A stretch of DNA of 12,709 nucleotides, taken from assembly GCA_002335845.1 (NCBI GenBank), contig DDCV01000031.1:1-12709 (forward strand). The letters run 5' to 3'. Shown piece by piece: positions 1 to 7,093 of this stretch (within the stretch, counting starts at the first letter, position 1; each line of letters begins with the position of its first letter). The notes under the pieces were generated by a model. The model searched no databases, was not told where the DNA came from, and saw only the letters and a list, made by a program, of their open reading frames with translations. The stretch comes from Rickettsiales bacterium UBA1997 (GTDB taxonomy: Bacteria > Pseudomonadota > Alphaproteobacteria > Rickettsiales > UBA1997). The position numbers and the translations under genes are program-made.

Positions 1-19
1 CTAATGACGGATTTGGGTT
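1..19. repeat. Left half of a perfect 19-bp inverted repeat shared with the right edge
   Basis: Positions 1-19 are the exact reverse complement of positions 12686-12704. Read outward from either end of the window, the sequence is aacccaaatccgtcattag. This is what terminal inverted repeats of one insertion-sequence family would look like if both edges ran into copies of it. A break in an assembly at a repeat is the other simple reading. The mobile element itself is not in the window. Confidence 0.6.
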
Positions 20-643
20 TAAGTATTTTATAAATGCTGCAAAATTATTTTGATTGATTGTGATAATTTTATCGTTTTCTACATCTTCTTTTGGCATTTC
101 TTGAAAATGCTTGCTGGGACTTGCTAATTTACGCAAATCTCGGCTGCCAACATTATTAGCGACTTCTTCTGCCAATTCACCGTCAGTATTAAGGGCTAAT
201 TTACTTGGAGTTGAATGCGAATTATTTCCCTCTAATTCCTTTGCCATATCCACTTCAGATTCTGAGTCGGAATAATCATCTGGGTCTATAAAATAAGGGA
301 CTTCTACGCTATCAATACTATTGGAAGAGTTTATTTCTGATTCGACTGGGTCTGTAAAATCAGGGACTTCTACGCTACCAATACTATCTGATTCGACTAA
401 GTTACCGTCAACAATAATTAGAATATCTCTGCTTGGACTTAAAAGTCCTGGCCCTACCCTTGATTCTTCCACAATATCTACGGGCTCTGAGGGGGAGTAA
501 TAAAGATTTTGGTCTATAAACTCAGGGCTTGCTACGAGAGCAGTAGGGCCTTTATTTTTTTTAACCTTAGAGAATGCAGTTTGATCTACCTGATCTGTAG
601 CTTTTGTATCTTCTTCTGACTCCAGCGCTTTTCTTTTTCCCAT
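1..643 (-). CDS. Acidic repeat-containing protein of unknown function (partial, runs off left edge)
   Basis: An ATG at 643-641 opens a minus-strand frame with no stop through 214 codons to the left edge, so the C-terminus is not visible. I do not recognise the family. The protein has about 42 Asp/Glu against about 19 Lys/Arg and is rich in Ser, Pro and Asn. It has no signal peptide or membrane segment. Two basic patches lie near the N-terminus (KRK at 3-5 and KVKKNK at 26-31). A repeated motif, SVEVPxFxDP, occurs at residues 90-99 and 112-121, with a degenerate relative (ASPEFIDQ) at 38-45. The order and spacing of the repeats at DNA level point to tandem duplication within the gene. Such proteins in host-associated bacteria are often surface or secreted proteins, but nothing here proves that. 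The last six codons fall in a 19-bp sequence also found at the right edge, so the gene may be interrupted by a mobile element there. Confidence 0.72.
   Translation of the reverse strand, partial: MGKRKALESEEDTKATDQVDQTAFSKVKKNKGPTALVASPEFIDQNLYYSPSEPVDIVEESRVGPGLLSPSRDILIIVDGNLVESDSIGSVEVPDFTDPVESEINSSNSIDSVEVPYFIDPDDYSDSESEVDMAKELEGNNSHSTPSKLALNTDGELAEEVANNVGSRDLRKLASPSKHFQEMPKEDVENDKIITINQNNFAAFIKYLNPNPSL
281..386 (-). repeat. In-frame coding repeat, 66-bp spacing
   Basis: Positions 281-320 and 347-386 match at 37 of 40 bases and lie 66 bp (22 codons) apart, so the reading frame is kept. A third, weaker copy at 511-536 matches 21 of 26 bases of 283-308 and is also in frame (228 bp away). 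A shorter nested repeat, tctgattcgact, occurs at 336-347 and 387-398. The repeats encode the SVEVPxFxDP motif of the acidic protein. Confidence 0.85.
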
Positions 644-658
644 TATTATAACAAATTA

Positions 659-687
659 ATTATAGGATATCATAGCCCATCTTGCAA
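659..687 (-). promoter_or_regulatory. Candidate sigma-70 promoter for the acidic repeat protein
   Basis: On the minus strand a TTGCAA box (687-682) is followed after 17 bases by a perfect TATAAT (664-659). Transcription would start near 652, giving a leader of only about 9 bases before the ATG at 643 and no room for a usual ribosome binding site. In such AT-rich DNA chance matches are common, but the spacing and the perfect -10 box favour it. Confidence 0.4.
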
Positions 688-857
688 AGATGTATTTTGA
701 CACATATTTATAAATGTTGACTTTTTTTGTAAAAATCTATTGAAGATTTATTGTAGCATATAACTAAACAACGGTAAAGAAAAAAATAATTTTTATACTA
801 ACAACAACAAAACTCATACATAGCACCAATATTTAGTAAAATTAATCTTGCACTCAA

Positions 858-1352
858 TCAGTATTGCAAAGATCTTTTAACACTGCTGCAATTGCTGCAG
901 TAACAAATCGCAGTCGCCAAAGCATCCGCTTCATCTTCTGTTTTAAAATTGGATTTTGGTAGCAAGACTTTTACCATCATTTGTATTTGCTTTTTATCTG
1001 CTCGTCCTACTCCTGTGATAGATTTTTTGATAGCGGTCGTTGAAAATTCATGAACTTTTAACTTATGCAAACCTAAGGTGAGCATTAAGGCGCCACGAAC
1101 ATGACCAAGTTTTAAAGATGACAGGGGATTGATATTTATGAAGGTTTCTTCAATTGCCGCAATATCTGGCTTATTTAACTCAATTATTTTTGATAATTCT
1201 TCATGAAAGTGATTTAAGCGGTCCGCTAAATCTTGACTCGGTTTTGAATAAATTGTATAAGAGGAAACAAAACTCAAGCAATTATTATGACTAGAAATTA
1301 TTCCCACTCCCGTTTTGGTAAGTCCAGGGTCTATTCCTATTATTTTTTTCAT
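858..1352 (-). CDS. ruvC: Crossover junction endodeoxyribonuclease RuvC
   Basis: RuvC is the nuclease that cuts Holliday junctions with RuvAB during recombination and repair. The 164-residue length is normal for the family. The four acidic catalytic residues of the RNase H-like fold are all visible: Asp8 in IGIDPGLTKTG, Glu68 in AAIEETF, and Asp140 and Asp143 in EDEADALA. The conserved segment LSSLKLGHVRGALM follows the second acid and the basic region around GRADKKQ precedes the last two. The C-terminal tail is short and carries three closely spaced cysteines (150, 152, 155). The gene follows the fadB/fadJ-like gene by 50 bp on the same strand. ruvA and ruvB are not in the window. There is no clear Shine-Dalgarno sequence upstream of the ATG. 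Confidence 0.95.
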   Translation of the reverse strand: MKKIIGIDPGLTKTGVGIISSHNNCLSFVSSYTIYSKPSQDLADRLNHFHEELSKIIELNKPDIAAIEETFININPLSSLKLGHVRGALMLTLGLHKLKVHEFSTTAIKKSITGVGRADKKQIQMMVKVLLPKSNFKTEDEADALATAICYCSNCSSVKRSLQY

Positions 1353-1402
1353 GAAAATTTAAAGTGACATTTATACCAATCATTAAAATTAATTAATTAG
1401 CA

Positions 1403-3616
1403 CTACTGGTCATAAAATTTCTTATCTTCTTTTGCAAGTTTTGTTAGCAATTTACTAGCTTCAAATCTTTGCCCATATTTTTTATTTAGATCTTCCAATT
1501 TTTTAACAATATCTTTTAAACCACGATTATCAGCATATCTTAGAACTCCGCCTCTAAAAGCAGGAAATCCTGCACCCATAATCATCGCCATATCAAGATA
1601 GCGCGCATTTTGAACTACGCCCTCTTCTAGGCATTTTGCCGACTCATTGACCATGATCAATATGCAGCGATCGACTATCTCAGAATCGCTGTGGTGTAAT
1701 TTTTTAATTTTATTTTTCTTAACAAGCTTGCTAACTATAGAATAAATATTTTTATTAACCTTAGTCTCTTTACTATATTTATAAAATCCAATTTTAGACT
1801 TCTTTCCCAACAGATCTTTATGATTATCGTAAATTTCATTCAAAATTTCAGCCACTTTCATTCTTGTACCATAAGATTCTTGCAATGATCTAGCTACTTT
1901 AACACCAACATCAATACCAACAACATCAGCCAAAGTAAATGGCCCCATTGGCATGCCAAAATCTTCAATTAAAGAGTCGATCTTAACCATATCTCCGCTC
2001 TCTTGTAAAATATATGCAGATTCATTGAGATATGGCAGCAATATTCTATTAACCAAAAACCCCGCCACATCCTTAACTACAATCGGAGTTTTTCCTAGAT
2101 TTTTAGCTAAAGCTACCGTGCTGGCAATTGTTTTATCATCTGTTTTTTCTCCTTTTATAACCTCTACTAAAGGCATGCGATTAACTGGATTAAAAAAATG
2201 CATGCCAATAAAGCGACTTGGGTTTTTTAGAGATTTTGCCATTTCATTGATCGACAAAGATGAGGTGTTAGAAGCTATGATAGCTTCTTTACTAACCCTT
2301 CCTTCTATTTCAGAAAATATATTTTTTTTGATTTTTATATCTTCAATTACAGCTTCAATTATTAAATCACGATTATTAAATCCTGAATAATCAAGGGTTG
2401 ATGAAACTTTGGAAGTTTTTAATGATATTTGATATTTTGTTAGCTTTCTAATCTTTTTAAGCTGAGAAAATATTTTATTAATCTGACTATAGCCAATAGA
2501 TATAGCTTTTTGCGCAATATCTTTCAGACGAACATCTATGTCATTTTTAGCAAACAACCAAACTATCCCGCCTCCCATAATCCCAGCGCCAACAACAGCT
2601 GCTTTTTTTACTTTAATAATTTCTGCATTTTTACCTTCTAAGCCATTATCTTTTTTTAAAGCTTCATTAGTAAAAAATAATTCAATCATATTTTTGCAAA
2701 CCTCGCCCACAGCCAACTCACAAAAAGCCTCAATCTCAATTTTTAAGCCCTTATTAATGTCTTTTCCGTAAGTTCTTCTTATAACTTCCAAGGCGTAATG
2801 AGGGGCTGGATATTTACCATTTGTTTTTGTGGATAAATTATTGAAGGCGAAGTTAATGATTAAAGATTTACCAAAAGGTATCTTTTCTAAAACAGGCTTT
2901 TTTGATTTTACTTTTATTTTGCTAGATAAAACTTTTTCAATAAATTCATCAATTTGTGGCTTTAAGAAAGATTCGTTGATGATCGCATTTACTAGGCCGA
3001 TTTTTAAGGATTTTTTAGCATTGATTGATTTTCCTGATAGAATCATTGATAATGATTGCTGTAAACCAACAATTCTTGGCAATCTTTGCGTGCCACCAAA
3101 GCCTGGAATTATACCCAAATTCACTTCTGGCAAGCCTAATATGGCTTTAGAGTTAGTAGTTGCCAAGCGATAATCACAAGCCAGAGCCAACTCTAATCCA
3201 CCGCCCAAGCACGAGCCACTAATAATTGCAATAGTTGGTATTTTTAAATTAGATAGCTTTGTTATGATATTTTGACCCTGCGAAACTTTGTTATAAGCAT
3301 CTTTTTCACTAGAAATTGATTTAATCTCGTTAATATCAGCGCCAGCAATAAAATTGCCGCTTTTATTTGATGAAATAACTAAAATCTTGACAGATTCATT
3401 TTTTGTAATTTCGTCTAGTTTTTTTTCAAAATCAGTTAAAACTATTGCTGAAAGCTTGTTAACTTTTTCTTTTGGTAAGTCAAAAACTAGGTTCGCAATA
3501 CCATTCTTATCGATTTCAAGAGATATAGATTTAGATACCTTATTAGATAATTGAGCTTTGGAAGATGATTTCTTCTCAGATTGAGATATTTTAATAGAAT
3601 TATTTTGGGTAGTCAT
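1403..3616 (-). CDS. fadJ: Bifunctional enoyl-CoA hydratase / 3-hydroxyacyl-CoA dehydrogenase (FadB/FadJ type)
   Basis: This 737-residue fusion is the alpha subunit of a fatty-acid oxidation complex: it hydrates 2-enoyl-CoA and oxidises the 3-hydroxyacyl-CoA with NAD. Residues about 30-230 are a crotonase domain with the oxyanion-hole segments IAGADI (90-95) and SGSCLGGGLELALACDYR. Its two catalytic glutamates are Glu142 and Glu164 (in GLPEVNLGI). The NAD-binding dehydrogenase domain starts near 336 with VVGAGIMGGG, and the catalytic pair is His473 (GMHFFNPV) with Glu485. The C-terminal helical domain follows (DVAGFLVNRIL, then a second repeat near GGVLRYAD). The first roughly 29 residues are a Ser/Lys-rich extension not usual in E. 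coli FadJ. The ATG is preceded by GAGA at 5-base spacing and lies 12 bp after trxB. No thiolase (fadA/fadI) is adjacent. The choice between FadB and FadJ naming is uncertain. Confidence 0.93.
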   Translation of the reverse strand: MTTQNNSIKISQSEKKSSSKAQLSNKVSKSISLEIDKNGIANLVFDLPKEKVNKLSAIVLTDFEKKLDEITKNESVKILVISSNKSGNFIAGADINEIKSISSEKDAYNKVSQGQNIITKLSNLKIPTIAIISGSCLGGGLELALACDYRLATTNSKAILGLPEVNLGIIPGFGGTQRLPRIVGLQQSLSMILSGKSINAKKSLKIGLVNAIINESFLKPQIDEFIEKVLSSKIKVKSKKPVLEKIPFGKSLIINFAFNNLSTKTNGKYPAPHYALEVIRRTYGKDINKGLKIEIEAFCELAVGEVCKNMIELFFTNEALKKDNGLEGKNAEIIKVKKAAVVGAGIMGGGIVWLFAKNDIDVRLKDIAQKAISIGYSQINKIFSQLKKIRKLTKYQISLKTSKVSSTLDYSGFNNRDLIIEAVIEDIKIKKNIFSEIEGRVSKEAIIASNTSSLSINEMAKSLKNPSRFIGMHFFNPVNRMPLVEVIKGEKTDDKTIASTVALAKNLGKTPIVVKDVAGFLVNRILLPYLNESAYILQESGDMVKIDSLIEDFGMPMGPFTLADVVGIDVGVKVARSLQESYGTRMKVAEILNEIYDNHKDLLGKKSKIGFYKYSKETKVNKNIYSIVSKLVKKNKIKKLHHSDSEIVDRCILIMVNESAKCLEEGVVQNARYLDMAMIMGAGFPAFRGGVLRYADNRGLKDIVKKLEDLNKKYGQRFEASKLLTKLAKEDKKFYDQ

Positions 3617-3628
3617 AATTATCTCATT

Positions 3629-4576
3629 TTATTGTTTTTCTGCTAAAAAGCGCTCAATTTCTAATGCAGCCATACAGCCTGTTCCAGCCGCAGTAACTGC
3701 TTGACGATAAATTTTATCTTGGATATCGCCAGCAGCGTAAACGCCTTCAATATTTGTTGCAGTTGAGTCATATTTTGTGATTAGATAACCCTCTTCATCA
3801 ATTTGTAAGTTAGTATTTTTAAATATATCTGAATTTGGCTTGTGACCGATGGCAATAAAAATTCCATCAATTTTCATTTCACTTATCTCACCAGTTTTAG
3901 TATCTTTTAATTTAGCGCCAGTAACTGATTTTGGGTCTTTACTACCCAATACTTCTTCCAAAGTTTTGTTCCACAGCATTTCAACTTTTGGATTTTTAAA
4001 CAATCTTTCTTGCAATATTTTTTCACCGCGCAATTCGTCACGACGATGAACAACATAAACTTTGCTACAATGATTAGTCAAATATAAAGCCTCTTCAACT
4101 GCGGTATTTCCTCCGCCAACAACGATCACTTCTTTGTTTTTAAAGAAAAAACCATCGCAAGTTGCACAACCTGAAACACCAAATCCTTGAAATTTAGATT
4201 CCGACTCCAATCCCAGCCACTTAGCCTGAGCCCCGGTAGCAATAATAACTGAATCAGCTTCAAAAATATCTTCAGATTCACCGATTAATGTAAATGGCCT
4301 CTTGGAAAAGTCGACTTCCTTAATATGATCATAGACAATATTTGTGCCTACATTTTTAGCTTGCGCCTCCATTTGCTCCATTAGCCACGGGCCTTGAATA
4401 GACTCAGCAAATCCGGGATAATTCTCAACTTCTGTGGTAATCGTTAATTGCCCACCTGGCTGAATACCATTGATCATTATTGGCTCTAAATTGGCTCGGG
4501 CTGCATAAATTGCTGCAGAATAACCTGCAGGCCCTGAGCCAATAATTGCTACTTTTGTTTTGTGAGTTTTAGACAT
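3629..4576 (-). CDS. trxB: Thioredoxin reductase (NADPH)
   Basis: This 315-residue flavoprotein reduces thioredoxin with NADPH in the cytoplasm, and its length is that of the low-molecular-weight bacterial form. The FAD-binding GxGxxG is at residues 13-18 (GSGPAG), the redox-active pair Cys137/Cys140 is in SGCATCDGFFF, and the NADP-binding VVGGGNTAVEEA begins near 152. The C-terminal FAD signature AAGDIQDKIYRQAVTAAGTG is complete. The gene lies 60 bp after fabG and 12 bp before the fadB/fadJ-like gene, so it is probably co-transcribed with both. A small hairpin sits in the fabG-trxB gap. All key residues are present and I see no sign of decay. Confidence 0.96.
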   Translation of the reverse strand: MSKTHKTKVAIIGSGPAGYSAAIYAARANLEPIMINGIQPGGQLTITTEVENYPGFAESIQGPWLMEQMEAQAKNVGTNIVYDHIKEVDFSKRPFTLIGESEDIFEADSVIIATGAQAKWLGLESESKFQGFGVSGCATCDGFFFKNKEVIVVGGGNTAVEEALYLTNHCSKVYVVHRRDELRGEKILQERLFKNPKVEMLWNKTLEEVLGSKDPKSVTGAKLKDTKTGEISEMKIDGIFIAIGHKPNSDIFKNTNLQIDEEGYLITKYDSTATNIEGVYAAGDIQDKIYRQAVTAAGTGCMAALEIERFLAEKQ

Positions 4577-4611
4577 TTGTTATTTTTTAAAAAATTAATT
4601 ACTATTTTTAC

Positions 4612-4633
4612 TCATTTTTCATTATAAAAATGA
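4612..4633. other. Short hairpin between fabG and trxB
   Basis: TCATTTTT (4612-4619) and AAAAATGA (4626-4633) can pair over 8 bp around a 6-base loop, beginning 3 bp after the fabG stop codon. It is the largest perfect stem I see in the minus-strand block. It is AT-rich and not followed by a T run on the minus strand, so it is more likely an RNA-stability or processing element, or chance, than a strong terminator. Confidence 0.3.
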
Positions 4634-4636
4634 ATT

Positions 4637-5374
4637 TTACATATACATGCCGCCATTTATAGACAAGGTATGACCCGTAATGTAAGATGCTTCATCGCTA
4701 GCTAAAAAAACCACGCCATTAGCTATATCACTAGCTTTTCCCATTCTTGTCATTGGGATTTTGTTTAGAGTTTGTTGTTTTTGCTCATCTGTTAAAATTT
4801 CAGTCATTGGACTTTCAATGAATCCAGGAGCAACGCAATTTATTGTAATACCTCGACTTGCAACCTCTTGCGCTAAAGATTTGGTCATGCCAATCATTCC
4901 TGATTTAGAAGCTACATAATTAGATTGGCCAGCATTGCCGCTTTGCGCTACCACGGAAGCAATATTGATGATACGGCCATATTTGCGACGCATCATTTTT
5001 TTGATAGCATTTTTATTAAGAATAAAAGTGGATTTCAAATTTATATCAATAACTTGTGAAAAATCTTCATTTTTCATACGCAAAACGAGGTTGTCACGAG
5101 TTATTCCGGCGTTACAAACCAATATATCAATTTGTCCACCAGCTAATTCTTCCGCCTTAGCAAATAAATTATCAACCTCATCACTATTAGATAAATTACA
5201 GGCTATAAATTTGGTATTATCACCTAATTTTTGGGACAATTTCTCTAATTTATCATTATTTGTTCCTGATAAGACGACAAAAGCTCCTTGATTTATAAAA
5301 GATTTGGCAATTTCTTCACCAATCCCGCCCGTAGCACCAGTTAGTAAAACTTTTTTATTTTCTAAATTTATCAT
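4637..5374 (-). CDS. fabG: 3-oxoacyl-[acyl-carrier-protein] reductase FabG
   Basis: FabG reduces 3-oxoacyl-ACP to 3-hydroxyacyl-ACP with NADPH in type II fatty-acid synthesis. The 245-residue length is typical. The short-chain dehydrogenase marks are complete: the cofactor loop TGATGGIG at 12-19, CNAGITRDN near 88-95, the catalytic Ser140, Tyr153 and Lys157 (SNYVASKSG), and Asn112 in DINLKSTF. The segment VAPGFIESPMT and the tail LSINGGMYM are characteristic of FabG rather than of other short-chain dehydrogenases. It lies 21 bp after cvpA and 60 bp before trxB. The usual neighbours acpP, fabD and fabF are absent here, so the gene is separated from the classical fab cluster. No Shine-Dalgarno sequence is evident at the ATG. 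Confidence 0.95.
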   Translation of the reverse strand: MINLENKKVLLTGATGGIGEEIAKSFINQGAFVVLSGTNNDKLEKLSQKLGDNTKFIACNLSNSDEVDNLFAKAEELAGGQIDILVCNAGITRDNLVLRMKNEDFSQVIDINLKSTFILNKNAIKKMMRRKYGRIINIASVVAQSGNAGQSNYVASKSGMIGMTKSLAQEVASRGITINCVAPGFIESPMTEILTDEQKQQTLNKIPMTRMGKASDIANGVVFLASDEASYITGHTLSINGGMYM

Positions 5375-5395
5375 AATATTTAGTTGTAAATGTTG

Positions 5396-6124
5396 TTATT
5401 TTGATAAAATATCCATAAGGCGCCTCATATTCTCGATATCTTGCTTTTTGTAACCCGGATTGCCAACTTCATCATCAAGATTTTTATCTTTAACAGCTTC
5501 TTCAATTAATATTTTAGATTCAGATTCTATTTTATCAGTAGCAATATCTTCCATTTTTTTACCCAAATCATTTAATGGCATGTCCTTGATCTTATCTTGC
5601 ATATCTTTATAAGTAGAATTAAAGAAGCTTTCAACAATAGGGTCTACAAGCTCGCCAGAGTAGCGAATAATATTATATGATTTGGCATTTGTTAACCAAT
5701 CTGGCGATTCTTTTATGGAAGAATTTTTATCAGTACCTAGGAAAGCGGAGAATAGATTTAATATAACCGCATAAAGAACGCCAAAGATTAAGAGGGTTTT
5801 AATAATTCCGTAGAATATACCCAAAGATTTATCTATTGAAGATGGCGTGATTGATCTTAGAGATTTAACTAAGCCGCTGGTAGAAAGGGAAGTTATTATG
5901 AGCGTTGCGATAAAAATAACTGAACCTATAACCGTATAAATTACAAGACCTTTGATAGAAGATGATTTAAATAAAGAGCTGACTAAGGGTGCTAAGAAAT
6001 ATGACATTAATAGAGCTGTAACCCAATTAAATAAAAGAAATATCTCCTTGACGAATCCACGCAAAAAAGCGGTTAGAATAAAAATCAAGGTAAAAACTAC
6101 AAAAACTAAATCTAGAATCAACAC
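5396..6124 (-). CDS. cvpA: CvpA family inner-membrane protein
   Basis: CvpA proteins are small inner-membrane proteins first linked to colicin V production; their biochemical role is not settled. Four membrane segments are visible at about residues 1-21, 28-50, 60-82 and 101-128, with the family pattern FLRGFVKEIF after the first and DKSLGIFYGIIKT before the last. Residues 141-160 (PDWLTNAKSYNIIRYSGELV) and the C-terminal box GYKKQDIENMRRLM are typical of alphaproteobacterial members. The 242-residue length is long because of a charged tail of about 70 residues after the core. The start is GTG at 6124-6122, only 2 bp after the COQ9 stop codon, with an AGG 8 bases upstream, so translation is probably coupled to coq9. 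The next codon is TTG, another possible start. Confidence 0.88.
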   Translation of the reverse strand: MLILDLVFVVFTLIFILTAFLRGFVKEIFLLFNWVTALLMSYFLAPLVSSLFKSSSIKGLVIYTVIGSVIFIATLIITSLSTSGLVKSLRSITPSSIDKSLGIFYGIIKTLLIFGVLYAVILNLFSAFLGTDKNSSIKESPDWLTNAKSYNIIRYSGELVDPIVESFFNSTYKDMQDKIKDMPLNDLGKKMEDIATDKIESESKILIEEAVKDKNLDDEVGNPGYKKQDIENMRRLMDILSK

Positions 6125-6135
6125 TATTAAAACCT
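6122..6135 (-). promoter_or_regulatory. Ribosome binding site and GTG start of cvpA inside the coq9 end
   Basis: On the minus strand an AGG (6135-6133) lies within the last codons of coq9, 8 bases before the GTG (6124-6122). The coq9 TAA falls between them and the intergenic gap is 2 bp. This layout supports GTG as the cvpA start and translational coupling. Most other genes here lack a recognisable Shine-Dalgarno sequence. Confidence 0.4.
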
Positions 6136-6879
6136 ATCTTTAAATAATCTTACAAAGGGTAGATTTTTGGGCAAATTTTTTATAATTTGACCAGGATCTT
6201 TTATCTCACCCTCTTCATTCAAAACAAAATCTTGCACAGAAGCGGTTACATCTGTTATAATATTTTTAGTTTTATATTTTAACTTTTCAAACTTCATTAC
6301 TTTTTCTATCTCTGCATCAATTAATTTTTTAGTTTTCCTTAGCTCGATATCATCATCATTTAAAAAAACTGGAAAAATTCTTAATATTATTTTTGATAAA
6401 ACCAACCTCTTTGTGTAATAGTTAAAATCGGTTGATTTATCCTTGAGCAACGACCACATTGTATCGGAAATATTTAAAGATATTTTTAGAGGCTGAATCA
6501 CTGTATTTGAACTTCTTGAAAAGAAAATAATATTTTTTGGATCAAGATATAATTTTGCTAAAGATTGCAAAGCTTTTTTATTATCAATCTCAATTTCAAA
6601 GCGCTCATACAAACAAAATCTAATTTTATCACGAATCTTTTGTTGCTCAAAATCCTGGAACGAAAATATTTTGTCAGCTAAGATTTTATTACCATTTTTG
6701 ATATAAAAATCAGTAATATCTATAATGGTATTTGGGAAAATTAGTGGTAAATATTTTTCGTCAATTTTTACCTCTCGCATTGATTGCTGCAAAGATTTCT
6801 CATTCCAGCCACTAACAGCCGCGATCTCTAAGAAGCTTTTTAAGATTTTTTGTTTATTTTTCAGGGAATCAATTAACAT
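6127..6879 (-). CDS. COQ9 family protein (ubiquinone biosynthesis / lipid binding)
   Basis: COQ9 proteins support ubiquinone synthesis by binding isoprenoid lipid and helping the hydroxylase COQ7; the bacterial members are inferred to act similarly. The N-terminal part is a TetR-like helical region with a conserved start (FLEIAAVSGWNEKSLQQSMRE, residues 16-36; KYLPLIFPN at 42-50). The family signature DTMWSLLKDKSTDFNYYTKR is at 139-158, matching the usual D.(I/M)W....D.STDFN.YTKR pattern. The 250 residues include a C-terminal helical tail of about 60 residues. The gene heads the minus-strand block: 214 bp of non-coding DNA lies upstream and cvpA begins 2 bp downstream. The ubi/coq genes themselves are not in the window. 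The family is clear; the exact function in this organism is inferred. Confidence 0.87.
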   Translation of the reverse strand: MLIDSLKNKQKILKSFLEIAAVSGWNEKSLQQSMREVKIDEKYLPLIFPNTIIDITDFYIKNGNKILADKIFSFQDFEQQKIRDKIRFCLYERFEIEIDNKKALQSLAKLYLDPKNIIFFSRSSNTVIQPLKISLNISDTMWSLLKDKSTDFNYYTKRLVLSKIILRIFPVFLNDDDIELRKTKKLIDAEIEKVMKFEKLKYKTKNIITDVTASVQDFVLNEEGEIKDPGQIIKNLPKNLPFVRLFKDRF

Positions 6880-7093
6880 AGATTATTTAAAGTAATAATT
6901 AGTTCATGTTTTTTGTAAAAAGAATAAGATAAAAATGCTATCATTTAATCGATATTAAAGAGCTTTGCAAATCAATGAATTTTATTCGTAAATAAAAGAT
7001 ATTTGCCATTTTATTTTAATATTGATAACATTTTTTTGACGCTGATATCAATAATATTTACATTATCAACAATAATTATATCAAAATTTAGAT
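6880..7093. other. Divergent intergenic region between coq9 and argD
   Basis: This 214-bp, strongly A/T-rich stretch separates the start codons of coq9 (minus) and argD (plus) and must hold the promoters of both. I see a reasonable promoter for argD (7036-7064) and only weak candidates for coq9. There is no open frame of note and no RNA gene that I recognise. Confidence 0.7.
7036..7064 (+). promoter_or_regulatory. Candidate sigma-70 promoter of argD
   Basis: TTGACG (7036-7041) and TACATT (7059-7064) are separated by exactly 17 bases. Five of six and four of six positions match the consensus. Transcription would start near 7071, leaving a leader of about 23 bases before the ATG at 7094. A short palindrome, TGATATCA, lies in the spacer and could be an operator, but this is a guess. 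Confidence 0.45.

Noticed and set aside
1953..2390. Plus-strand open frame of 145 codons
   Set aside because: It is antisense to the dehydrogenase half of the fadB/J gene, whose motifs are intact. The predicted protein matches no family I recognise. The other plus-strand frames within 2538-5291 are the same kind of shadow.
6942..6970. TTGCAA - 17 bp - TAAATG as the coq9 promoter on the minus strand
   Set aside because: The -10 box matches only three of six consensus positions and similar matches abound in this A/T-rich gap.
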